Positions 1 through 6,821 of a DNA stretch of 13,661 nt are shown one piece after another. Every line of letters starts with the position of its first letter. Positions within the stretch are counted from its first letter, which is position 1. The stretch is from positions 1 through 13,661 of the forward strand of contig JANYEF010000311.1 in assembly GCA_025363325.1 (NCBI GenBank). The letters run 5' to 3'. The stretch comes from Nitrospira sp. (GTDB lineage Bacteria; Nitrospirota; Nitrospiria; Nitrospirales; Nitrospiraceae). A program made the position numbers and the translations under genes. The notes below the pieces were generated by a model. It worked only from the letters and a program-made list of their open reading frames with translations, searched no databases and was not told the DNA's origin.

Positions 1-3
1 ACA

Positions 4-21
4 GACCAGATGAACAAGACA
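4..21. repeat. Remnant of a 9-bp-period AACCAG array
   Basis: Two degenerate units with the core ACCAG / AACAAG start at 4 and 13, exactly 9 bp apart, with the linker ATG between them. This matches the right arm of the inverted array at 10684-10770, where AACCAG cores also recur every 9 bp. Only the edge is visible, so the rest of this array probably lies to the left of the window. The call rests on two units and is tentative. Confidence 0.4.
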
Positions 22-23
22 GC

Positions 24-47
24 CTGGCGAATTTTTTCAGCATCCTG
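24..47. repeat. End fragment of the ~122-bp dispersed repeat
   Basis: The segment reads TGGCGAATTTTTTCAGCATC and then CTG. It closely matches the end of the full repeat copy at 5543-5664, which reads TGGCGGAATTTTTCAGCATC and then CTG. Only about 24 bp are recognisable. The sequence to the left belongs to a different repeat type (9-bp units), so this is a truncated or rearranged copy rather than one cut by the window edge. Confidence 0.6.
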
Positions 48-61
48 CAATGCGCCAATGC

Positions 62-90
62 TTGACTGCCCCGCATCTGAGGAATATCGT
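62..90 (+). promoter_or_regulatory. Sigma70-type promoter of the 6S RNA
   Basis: A -35 element TTGACT at 62-67 and a -10 element TATCGT at 85-90 are separated by 17 bp. The predicted start, about 7 nt past the -10, falls on G97, the first base of the perfect 11-bp closing stem of the RNA. This agreement between promoter geometry and RNA structure supports both calls. The -10 is only a 4/6 match to consensus. Confidence 0.65.
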
Positions 91-96
91 ATCCCT

Positions 97-250
97 GTGG
101 GAGGAGCTTAACGCCCCGATGGAATATGGTTCATCAGGGGATCGAGCGTTGGGATGGTGTGCAAGCCCAGCTTGACTGGGAAGCCTAAAGTCCCGCCGAG
201 ATTTCCGCCGTACCTAACTGTCCTCGGTAGGTGCGCGCTCCTCCCACCCT
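97..250 (+). ncRNA. ssrS: 6S RNA (regulator of RNA polymerase holoenzyme)
   Basis: 6S RNA mimics an open promoter and binds housekeeping RNA polymerase in stationary phase. The sequence shows a perfect 11-bp closing stem, GTGGGAGGAGC at 97-107 with GCTCCTCCCAC at 237-247. The 5' half has a hairpin at 114-140 (CCCCGATG with CATCaGGGG). The apical hairpin at 166-180 is CCCAG-CTTGA-CTGGG, preceded by GGTGTGCAAG and followed by AAGCCTAAAG. The E. coli 6S apex, recalled from memory, has the same order: GGTGAGCATG, a 5-bp hairpin with a 5-nt loop, then AAGCCTTAAAA. A further 5-bp hairpin (ACCTA 212-216 with TAGGT 228-232) sits where the 3' bubble hairpin is expected. The length of about 150 nt is slightly shorter than E. 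coli (about 184). No U-tract follows, so the 3' end at 248-250 is estimated and may arise by processing. Other RNA families considered did not fit. Confidence 0.82.
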
Positions 251-252
251 AA

Positions 253-375
253 CAGGCTGCTGAAAAAGTCCGCCAGTTTCGTTCTCGCATCGTTCAGACC
301 CTCAACGTACCCCAGAGAGTACGCCTCGGGCCTTCGCTTGCTGCGGCCTTGCTGACAGCCTTTTTGAGCAGCCTG
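253..375 (+). repeat. Dispersed palindromic repeat, copy A (MITE-like)
   Basis: This 123-bp unit is bounded by imperfect inverted ends: CAGGCTGCTGAAAAAG at the left pairs with CTTTTTGAGCAGCCTG at the right, 15 of 16 positions. It is homologous to copies at 5543-5664 (inverted) and 7253-7374 (same orientation) but is the most diverged of the three. The inner arms (CGTAC with GTACG) are also palindromic. It starts 3 bp after the estimated end of the 6S RNA and carries no credible coding sequence. Confidence 0.88.
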
Positions 376-426
376 TACGCACAGTATTTATGTGTGCGAT
401 CGCATCATGGCTGACGTACAGCGGGT

Positions 427-454
427 TTGCTGTTCCGGACAATCTGTGTACAAT
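427..454 (+). promoter_or_regulatory. Probable promoter of top6B-top6A
   Basis: TTGCTG at 427-432 and TACAAT at 449-454 are separated by 16 bp. The -10 is a 5/6 match to consensus and the -35 is a 4/6 match. The predicted start near 461 leaves a leader of about 33 nt before the top6B start. A perfect 10-bp palindrome TGCGATCGCA lies just upstream (395-404) and could be an operator, though nothing else supports that. Confidence 0.5.
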
Positions 455-493
455 GCCGTCCGATTTCATGACGTAAACGTTTCGAGAGGATGA

Positions 494-2578
494 ATGGCTA
501 AGCACAAGTCGCTCGCATCGGTTTCAACATCTGTATCGCCCTCGAAAGCTGCCCCTCAACCACCAGTGTCTAAGAAAGCCGGGCCCCCTGTTGCCAAGGC
601 AGTCACAGCGGTGGAAATGGGCGCGCAACAGCGCGAGATCTCCGTTTCCGAGTTCTTCACCAAAAACCGGCATCTACTCGGCTTCGACAACCCGCGAAAA
701 GCCCTGCTGACCTGCGTCAAGGAAGCGGTTGACAACGCGTTGGATGCCTGTGAGGAAGCTGGGATTCTTCCGGAGGTCACGGTACAGCTGGAGGTCATGG
801 CGACCGGATCTTCGGCTACGTTGCCAGTGAGTCAGGCGACCCGGTTCAGGATCACCGTCACAGACAACGGCCCAGGGATCGTCCGTCAGCAGATTCCGAA
901 AATTTTCGCAAAGCTCTTGTACGGCTCCAAGTTTCATCGCCTACGCATGAGCCGTGGCCAGCAGGGGATCGGCATTTCAGCGGCAGGGATGTATGGCCAA
1001 CTGACGACGGGCAAACCGGTGAAGATTATCTCGCGTACCGGCTCGAAGGCCCCGGCTCATTACTTTGAAGTCCAGATCGATACGAAGAAGAACGAACCGC
1101 TGGTCCATGAGAGCAAGCAGATCGAGTGGGACCGGCCGCAAGGCACGCAGGTGACGATCGAAGTCGAAGGCCGCTATCAGAAAGGCCGCGCCTCGGTGGA
1201 CGAGTATCTCGAGCAGACGTCTATTGCCAATCCGCACGTGAGCCTCATCTATCGAACGCCGGAAGGCGAGACGAAGCAATACCCCCGCAGCTATCACGAG
1301 CTGCCGCCCTCGCCAAAAGAAATCAAGCCGCATCCCTACGGCATCGAATTCGGGATGCTTCTCAAGATGCTGCAGGATGCCAAGAGCCAAACCCTTTCGA
1401 GTTTTCTCGAGAGCGATTTCTGTCGAGTCACGCCTGCGCTCGCGGATGAGATGTGTAAAGCGGCGAAGGTCTCACCCAAGGCGAAGCCCCGGGATATTCG
1501 CGGCGCGATTGCCGAAGCCCTCTATCACACTATTCAAGCGACGAAGATCATGGCGCCGCCGACCAATTGTCTTTCGCCGATCGGCGAGAAGGCGATCCTT
1601 TCAGGCCTCTACAAGCAGATCAAAGGGGAATTCTATACCGCAGTGAGTCGGCCTCCCTCCGTGTATCGTGGCAATCCCTTCATCATCGAAGCGGGGTTGG
1701 CCTTCGGAAAAGCACCGGACAGCGCGACGAAGCCTGAGAAGCTGGCGATGCCGCTGGCAGAGGGAGAGCAGGAGGAGGGAGACTCAGAACTCGCGCGCGT
1801 CATTCGCTATGCCAACCGGGTGCCGCTGCTCTATCAGCAATCTGCCTGTGCCACCTTCAAAGCGGTACTCGCTACGACCTGGCGCAATTATGGGATCACC
1901 CAGTCACGCGGAGCCCTGCCGGCTGGGCCGATGGTCATTTTCGTGCACATCGCCTCCGTATGGGTCCCCTTTACGAGTGAGTCCAAGGAGGCGATTGCGG
2001 AGTACGACGAAATTCACAAGGACATCACCCTGGCGCTCCGCGAGTGCGGGCGGCGACTCGGGATTTTTCTCCGCCGGCGCGAGCGGGCGGCGAGTGAATT
2101 CCGCCGCCGCAATATTTTCGAACTCTATATTGAAGAAGTCGTCGAAGCCTGTAACAGGCTGAAGGGCGGGAAGTTGCCGACAGAGAAGTTGAAAGCGCAG
2201 TTGCAGAAAATTGCGTCCTTGCGGACAGGCGGCATCAAGACGGATGAAACGCTTGGCAAGACAGGCGCTGGACCGGAAGGCTTGCCGCACTCCATCATTG
2301 TCACCGCTGAAGGAATTGAAGGAGAGGTCCCGCCGACGCTCGACGGATCACGTGCCGTTGCCCCTGCGATCAAAGGTCCCGACAAAATGCAGAATGAAGA
2401 GAAGCTTCCCTCCTCGAAGCCAGGAGGGAGACTGACTGCGAGGGCGAGGCACGTCAAGAACGCGTCAAGCAAAGTAGCAGAGGTGCCATCGCTTCCGAAG
2501 AAGGGCTCTTCTGCACAGCAGCAAGCAGGCACGGCTCGCAGAGGCCGCAAGGCTCACCAGGTACGAAAGAAGAAATAG
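494..2578 (+). CDS. top6B: DNA topoisomerase VI subunit B (ATPase)
   Basis: This is the ATP-binding GHKL subunit of type IIB topoisomerase VI, which pairs with subunit A to pass one duplex through a double-strand break and relax or decatenate DNA. The Bergerat fold is intact: the N-box around E77-N81 (KEAVDNALDA), D124-N-G126 (TDNGPGI), and the G155QQGIGISAAG lid loop. Residues of about 280-360 fit the H2TH region, and about 360-540 fit the transducer, including RYANRVPLLYQQ at 438-449 and a candidate switch lysine K456. Residues 1-45 are a low-complexity S/P/K extension. Residues from about 580 to 694 are a disordered tail ending in a very basic stretch (RRGRKAHQVRKKK). The protein is longer than the roughly 530-aa crenarchaeal enzyme. 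GAGAGGA lies 3 nt before the ATG. The downstream top6A begins 8 nt after the stop, indicating one operon. The family is archaeal and plant, and sporadic in Bacteria. Confidence 0.95.
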   Translation: MAKHKSLASVSTSVSPSKAAPQPPVSKKAGPPVAKAVTAVEMGAQQREISVSEFFTKNRHLLGFDNPRKALLTCVKEAVDNALDACEEAGILPEVTVQLEVMATGSSATLPVSQATRFRITVTDNGPGIVRQQIPKIFAKLLYGSKFHRLRMSRGQQGIGISAAGMYGQLTTGKPVKIISRTGSKAPAHYFEVQIDTKKNEPLVHESKQIEWDRPQGTQVTIEVEGRYQKGRASVDEYLEQTSIANPHVSLIYRTPEGETKQYPRSYHELPPSPKEIKPHPYGIEFGMLLKMLQDAKSQTLSSFLESDFCRVTPALADEMCKAAKVSPKAKPRDIRGAIAEALYHTIQATKIMAPPTNCLSPIGEKAILSGLYKQIKGEFYTAVSRPPSVYRGNPFIIEAGLAFGKAPDSATKPEKLAMPLAEGEQEEGDSELARVIRYANRVPLLYQQSACATFKAVLATTWRNYGITQSRGALPAGPMVIFVHIASVWVPFTSESKEAIAEYDEIHKDITLALRECGRRLGIFLRRRERAASEFRRRNIFELYIEEVVEACNRLKGGKLPTEKLKAQLQKIASLRTGGIKTDETLGKTGAGPEGLPHSIIVTAEGIEGEVPPTLDGSRAVAPAIKGPDKMQNEEKLPSSKPGGRLTARARHVKNASSKVAEVPSLPKKGSSAQQQAGTARRGRKAHQVRKKK

Positions 2579-2586
2579 GACGACGC

Positions 2587-3693
2587 ATGGCGAAAATGAA
2601 ATTGACAAGGAATGGGGCGGTCGAGAAGAAGTTAATCGGGCTGGCCGATCTCGTGATCACCGCTGCGCAGCACGCCAAAGATCCGACGATGGCGATTCCG
2701 ATTCGCGCCCTTTCGAACGTGACTTTCAACGAACGCAAGGGTCTGCTCGAAATGGGAAGCAAAAAACAGTCGCGTTCCTTCTTCAACGTGGGCATGGCTA
2801 AGAAGTTCATGCAGACCATATTAGTCGCAGACGCTCTCTCAGAACTACAACGTGCGGAATTGACGACTTCACTCAGAGAAATTTACTACAGGACGAAACA
2901 CACCATTCAGGACTCGCACGAGAATACGTTCGATACCCAGGATGAATCGGATCCGATCATTGAGGATCTGGAAGTATCGCTTGTGGCGCTTCGTGAAGAG
3001 TTGCATGTGCGCGCGGAGAACGGCGGGAGTGTTGTCGGCCCGCTCCTACTCGGCGACGATGGCGATCGCGTGGATTGCGCCAAGCTGGGGAAAGGTGGTT
3101 ACTCCATCCCGTCGATTGTCGAGCCGGAATATGTGGAGATCCGTCGCTGTACGGCGGATTTCGTGTTGTTGGTCGAAAAAGGCACGCAGTGGAACCGCCT
3201 CTCGGAAGACAAGTTCTGGCGGCGCTATAACTGCGTGCTGCTGACGGAAAACGGGCAACCGCCACGTGGCGTCCGTCGCTTGGCGCGGCGTCTACACGAA
3301 GAATATCGACTGCCGGTCTATGTCCTGGTCGATAACGATCCCTGGGGATACTATATCTATTCCGTCGTCAAGCAAGGCTCGATCAATCTAGCCTTCGAAA
3401 GCCAACGCATGGCGATTCCCAAAGCCAAGTTCATCGGTCTTTCCAGCGCCGACCCAGAACGGTACGAACTTCCGCGTAACGTCGGGATCAAACTGAACGA
3501 GAAGGATATCGCCCGCGCGAAAGAGCTTCTCAACTATCAGTGGTTCCAGAAACCGGCATGGCAGGCTGAAATTAAGCGGATGCTCGCGAGCGGACTCAAG
3601 TACGAGCTGGACGCCCTCGCCAATAAAGACTTCCAGTACCTCACGAAGAAATATCTTCCACGAAAACTGAAAGAGAAGGACTGGCTGGACTAG
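2587..3693 (+). CDS. top6A: DNA topoisomerase VI subunit A (Spo11-like)
   Basis: This is the DNA-cleaving subunit of topoisomerase VI and a relative of Spo11. It forms a 5'-phosphotyrosyl link on each strand, held by the subunit B ATPase gate. The winged-helix CAP motif LREIYYRT is at residues 96-103. The catalytic tyrosine is Y100 or Y101, most likely the second by family convention. The TOPRIM metal site is present: E197 (LVEKGTQW) and the D249-N-D251 pair (VLVDNDPWGYY). The length of 368 aa is normal for the family and the end is complete. The ribosome-binding AGGA at 2577-2580 overlaps the top6B stop codon (TAGGA) and lies 6 nt before the ATG, so translation is probably coupled to give matched subunit amounts. 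All catalytic residues are visible, so I expect an active enzyme. Confidence 0.95.
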   Translation: MAKMKLTRNGAVEKKLIGLADLVITAAQHAKDPTMAIPIRALSNVTFNERKGLLEMGSKKQSRSFFNVGMAKKFMQTILVADALSELQRAELTTSLREIYYRTKHTIQDSHENTFDTQDESDPIIEDLEVSLVALREELHVRAENGGSVVGPLLLGDDGDRVDCAKLGKGGYSIPSIVEPEYVEIRRCTADFVLLVEKGTQWNRLSEDKFWRRYNCVLLTENGQPPRGVRRLARRLHEEYRLPVYVLVDNDPWGYYIYSVVKQGSINLAFESQRMAIPKAKFIGLSSADPERYELPRNVGIKLNEKDIARAKELLNYQWFQKPAWQAEIKRMLASGLKYELDALANKDFQYLTKKYLPRKLKEKDWLD

Positions 3694-3732
3694 GCCGGCC
3701 CACTCTCTTCCATCGCATCCTGGCTTCAGTAC

Positions 3733-3957
3733 TTAGTTCGCGGGCAACATCAGATAGAGCCCGACCACAATGATCGGTCCCGCCACATACATCGCCTTCT
3801 TGCCGAAGCTATCGTAGACGCCATAGATTAAGATCGCGGCCATGAAGGTGAAGTAGAGCATTCCGACTCCTCGATAGCCCGCACTATGTTCCGCCGCGAG
3901 GGCGAGCGTGGGCGTTCCTAGGATCAGCATGGCCGAAAGGGCTGCCAGTCGTTTCAT
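3733..3957 (-). CDS. Small membrane protein of unknown function
   Basis: This 74-aa protein is not assigned to any family I recognise. Residues 1-22 look like a cleavable signal peptide (basic MKR start, hydrophobic core, LALAA end). Two further hydrophobic stretches at about 31-47 and 55-72 would form two membrane helices with a short K53-K54 loop between them. It ends PAN. A strong ribosome-binding site, AAGGAG at 3964-3969, lies 6 nt before the ATG and supports this as a real gene. It is convergent with top6A, with only 39 bp between the two stops. It follows argJ on the same strand but 249 bp away, so it probably has its own promoter. A weak candidate is TTGCCA at 4102-4097 with TATTGA at 4079-4074. 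Confidence 0.72.
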   Translation of the reverse strand: MKRLAALSAMLILGTPTLALAAEHSAGYRGVGMLYFTFMAAILIYGVYDSFGKKAMYVAGPIIVVGLYLMLPAN

Positions 3958-4206
3958 CTCAGTCTCCTTCTTGGATGATGTTAAGTCCCTGATGTCATGT
4001 CAATGATGGCTGCGGCTGCACAGACAACAACGTCCTCACGGCGATGGACACCGGGAGGGCGCAACTCTATTCCTCAATAATTTTGTGTGGTCGGATTGGC
4101 AAAGGCGACATGGGATCATCGTACAAGTCGGTGCTTCATGAATTGGGGTATTATTTTGCGCTTTTCACCGCAGGAAATCAAATTGCCGCAATGATGGAAT
4201 GATGGG

Positions 4207-5436
4207 CTAGGATCGATAGCTTGCGTTAATGCGGACATAGTCAAACGACAGATCGGTCGTCCACATATGGGCCCGGTGACGACCTTGTCCCAGCCCCACG
4301 GCGATTGTAAATTCCTTCTTGCGAAAGACCTTCGCAATTCGGCGTTCAGCAACGAGTCCGAGTCCCATTCCTCGCTGTACCATCGGGACCCCGCCAAATG
4401 ACAGGCTTAGCTTTGAGGGAGTAATCGGGACTCCGGCTCGCCCGATTGCCGCCATCACACGACCCCAATTGGCATCCTCGCCGAACAGGGCGGTCTTCAC
4501 CAAGTTCGAGGTGGCAATGGTTTGGGCAACCTGCCGTGCCTGCGCGACGGTGGCTGTTCCGGTCACTTCAATGTTCACCACCTTGGTGACACCTTCGCCG
4601 TCGCGACAAATGGCCAGCGCAAGTGCCTGGCAGGCTTCTGTCAGGAGCAATAGGAACCGACGGAAGGCAACCGTGCCTTCTTTGATCGTGCGGTTCTCCG
4701 CCATGCCGTTGGCCAAGCAGAGGACGGTATCGTTGGTGCTCGTGTCTCCATCAACCGAGATGCAATTAAATGACTCATTGACCGCCAGCGTGAGGGCCTG
4801 TTGGAGGGCGCTCTTCGTGATCGAGGCGTCTGTGGTGAAATAGGCCAGCATCGTGGCCATGTTGGGATGGATCATTCCAGAGCCCTTGGCCATCCCGCCA
4901 ATGGTAATCAAGCGACCTCCGATGGTGTCCTGAAGGGCGATAGAGTTCGGGCGTAGGTCGGTCGTCATGATTGCCCGAGCGGCATCCAAGCCTCCACGGT
5001 CGCTGAGCTGAGCGAGGAGCTGTGGTATTCCCTTGATGATTCGATCGACCGGCAATACACGGCCAATCACGCCGGTGGACCCGATGAAGACGTGGCGTGA
5101 AGGGATACTCATGTACCGTGCGACCAACGTGGCAGTTTTCTTTGCGGCTGCCAATCCTTTGGCCCCAGTGCAGGCGTTCGCGTTACCGCTGTTGACGAGA
5201 ATGGCCTGTCCGATTCCCTGGCGCAGGTGTAGGCGATCGACAATGACCGGTGCCGCGACTACCTGATTTTGCGTGAAGACCCCGGCAATGGGACCACTCT
5301 GTTCTGAGACGACGAGCGCGAGATCGAGCAGGCCCGGCTTCTTGATGCCGCAATGGATGCCAGCTGCGCGGAACCCCTGCGGGGCAGTGATTCCGCTGGG
5401 TGGAGATGCTGTCGGTGTTTTTTTTGTCATGCTCAT
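4207..5436 (-). CDS. argJ: Bifunctional ornithine acetyltransferase / N-acetylglutamate synthase ArgJ
   Basis: ArgJ moves the acetyl group from N2-acetylornithine to glutamate, recycling acetyl groups in cytosolic arginine synthesis. Some members also use acetyl-CoA. The self-cleavage and nucleophile site is present: KGSGMIHPNMATML, with the nucleophilic threonine at about T195 of this start. The oxyanion-hole segment STGVIG lies at about 120-125, and NSGNANACTG at about 82-91. The C-terminus ends FDYVRINASYRS, the usual family ending, so the gene is complete at 409 aa. The open frame extends to 5493, but no Shine-Dalgarno lies there. AGGA sits about 10 nt before the ATG at 5436, and a second ATG at 5430 is also possible. 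It lies downstream of argC on the same strand, separated by 228 bp that include a repeat copy. Whether it is bifunctional or only an acetyltransferase cannot be told from sequence. Confidence 0.95.
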   Translation of the reverse strand: MSMTKKTPTASPPSGITAPQGFRAAGIHCGIKKPGLLDLALVVSEQSGPIAGVFTQNQVVAAPVIVDRLHLRQGIGQAILVNSGNANACTGAKGLAAAKKTATLVARYMSIPSRHVFIGSTGVIGRVLPVDRIIKGIPQLLAQLSDRGGLDAARAIMTTDLRPNSIALQDTIGGRLITIGGMAKGSGMIHPNMATMLAYFTTDASITKSALQQALTLAVNESFNCISVDGDTSTNDTVLCLANGMAENRTIKEGTVAFRRFLLLLTEACQALALAICRDGEGVTKVVNIEVTGTATVAQARQVAQTIATSNLVKTALFGEDANWGRVMAAIGRAGVPITPSKLSLSFGGVPMVQRGMGLGLVAERRIAKVFRKKEFTIAVGLGQGRHRAHMWTTDLSFDYVRINASYRS

Positions 5437-5542
5437 GAGCGAGATGTCCTGCTCAATGTGGACTAGGAGTCTGCGGAAAAACTCTTGTGGCACTGTTGGA
5501 ATTCAATGGTCTGTACGTCTAGAACAACAGGAGAACAGCGCG

Positions 5543-5664
5543 CAGGATGCTCAAAATGGCCGTCCAGCAAGGCCGCAGCAAGCGGAGAGGCGAGGCGTAC
5601 GCTTCGGTACGTTGAGCCTCTGCGCGAAGTGAGAACGCCGCTGGCGGAATTTTTCAGCATCCTG
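5543..5664 (-). repeat. Dispersed palindromic repeat, copy B (MITE-like)
   Basis: This 122-bp copy lies between argC and argJ and is inverted relative to copies A and C. By hand alignment it differs from copy C (7253-7374) at about 10 of 122 positions, with no gaps. Its ends are CAGGATGCT and AGCATCCTG. On the minus strand the repeat begins at the base directly after the argC stop codon (TAG at 5667-5665), so transcripts reading from argC into argJ would contain it. Confidence 0.9.
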
Positions 5665-6738
5665 CTAGGGATAGGCAGCGGGAGCCGTCAGCCCTGTCTC
5701 CTCAGGGAAGCCCAGCATGAGGTTCATGGCCTGAATGGCCTGGCCTGCGGCACCTTTCACCAGATTATCCAGCGCGGCCACCGTTATGACTGATCCTGAA
5801 CGGGGATCGAGGTAGACCCCGATGTCGCAATAGTTGGAACCTTTAATGTAGCGCGGATTCGGCATGATGTCTTCCTGAACTCTGACGAATCGTTCACCAT
5901 TGTAAAAGGTTCGATACAGCGCGCGTAGGTCTGCCAGCGCCATTGGACTCTTCAGCCGGCAGTAGGCGGTACTCAAGATGCCGCGGTTCATCGGTACGAG
6001 GTGCGGAGTGAATGTCACGATCGGCTGGGCGGCAACTGCTCCCGATGGCGTAGATGCGCGTCGAAGCAATCCACCGAGTTCTTGTTCGATCTCAGGGGTG
6101 TGGCGGTGCTGTCCGATCTTGTAGGGCTCTAAGGATTCATGGGCTTCCGGAAAATGGTAGGGGAGAGCCGGACTTCGCCCCGCGCCAGAAATGCCGGATT
6201 TCGCATCGATGACCACGGTGTGTGGTTGCACGAGATCCTGGGCGAACAGTGGGGCCAATTGCAGAATGGCTGCCGTCGGGTAACAGCCCGGCGACGCAAC
6301 CAGCTTTGCCTTGGCAATGGCGGCACGATGCAACTCGGGAAGTCCGTAGACTGCGTCCTTCAGCAATCCCGGATAGGTATGCGGCGTTTTATACCATTGT
6401 TCATAGACGGCAGTATCCGTGAGCCGGTAATCGGCGCTGAGGTCCACCACCAGTTTACCGGTTTTGAGACAGGCGGAAACCGGCTCTAACGATTTGGTAT
6501 GGGGCAGGGCCAAAAAGACCGCGTCTACCTGTTCTGCTAAGGCTTCGGGCGAGAGCGCTTGAAACGAAAGAGACACGAGGCCGCCCAGACTGGGGAAGAC
6601 TGCTGCCACGGGAGTCCCCGCGGATTTCTCTGATGTGACAGCGTGGAGCTCAAAATGCGGGTGGAGGGCTGCCAGGCGGACGAGTTCCGCTCCGGCATAT
6701 CCACTGGCTCCTGCAATCGCGACGCGTATTTTCTTCAT
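5665..6738 (-). CDS. argC: N-acetyl-gamma-glutamyl-phosphate reductase ArgC
   Basis: ArgC reduces N-acetylglutamyl 5-phosphate to N-acetylglutamate semialdehyde with NADPH, the third step of arginine synthesis. The Rossmann motif AGASGYAGAELVRL is at residues 9-22. The catalytic cysteine is C152 in ASPGCYPTAA, and the conserved histidine pair is in GQHRHTPEIEQEL (H213). The length of 357 aa is normal. The open frame runs back to 7176, but that part is antisense-like to rpsI and has no family homology. The start at 6738 (MKKIRVAIAG) is preceded by GGTGAT, which can pair with the 16S 3' end, 4 nt away. An ATG at 6744 is an alternative. A strong terminator sits just upstream (6770-6802), leaving about 30 bp for a separate promoter. 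The stop is directly followed by repeat copy B, then argJ. Confidence 0.95.
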   Translation of the reverse strand: MKKIRVAIAGASGYAGAELVRLAALHPHFELHAVTSEKSAGTPVAAVFPSLGGLVSLSFQALSPEALAEQVDAVFLALPHTKSLEPVSACLKTGKLVVDLSADYRLTDTAVYEQWYKTPHTYPGLLKDAVYGLPELHRAAIAKAKLVASPGCYPTAAILQLAPLFAQDLVQPHTVVIDAKSGISGAGRSPALPYHFPEAHESLEPYKIGQHRHTPEIEQELGGLLRRASTPSGAVAAQPIVTFTPHLVPMNRGILSTAYCRLKSPMALADLRALYRTFYNGERFVRVQEDIMPNPRYIKGSNYCDIGVYLDPRSGSVITVAALDNLVKGAAGQAIQAMNLMLGFPEETGLTAPAAYP

Positions 6739-6769
6739 CTGCATCACCCGTTGTTCACCCCACAGACAC

Positions 6770-6802
6770 AAAAAAAGGGAAGGCCTGGAGCCTTCCCTTT
6801 TT
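6770..6802 (-). terminator. Perfect hairpin terminator after rpsI
   Basis: An 8-bp GC-rich stem, GGGAAGGC at 6777-6784 with GCCTTCCC at 6790-6797, encloses a 5-nt loop. It is flanked by seven A on the left and five T on the right. Read on the minus strand this is a stem followed by a run of U, located 20 bp after the rpsI stop. It also reads as a weaker terminator on the plus strand. Confidence 0.88.
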
Positions 6803-6821
6803 CTGACTGTGGCTCCGATGT

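Noticed and set aside
253..375. Repeat copy A as the 6S RNA terminator
   Set aside because: There is no compact GC stem followed by a U-run near the end of the RNA. The only T-run is at 360-365, over 100 nt downstream, inside the repeat arm.
302..505. Small minus-strand open frame across repeat copy A and the top6B promoter
   Set aside because: It consists of repeat and promoter sequence, has no ribosome-binding site, and overlaps the top6B start. The repeat copies carry stops and no conserved reading frame.
1377..2162. Arginine- and serine-rich plus-strand frames inside top6B (1377-1646, 1668-2162)
   Set aside because: Out-of-frame shadows of a gene with intact motifs, with compositions typical of frame-shifted GC-rich coding sequence.
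3975..4003. Minus-strand promoter TTGACA / CATCAT upstream of the small membrane protein gene
   Set aside because: Its predicted start would fall inside the gene's own Shine-Dalgarno (3964-3969), so the message could not be translated well.
5437..5493. Longer ArgJ start at 5493
   Set aside because: The extra 19 residues lack family similarity and no Shine-Dalgarno precedes that ATG. AGGA lies before the ATG at 5436.
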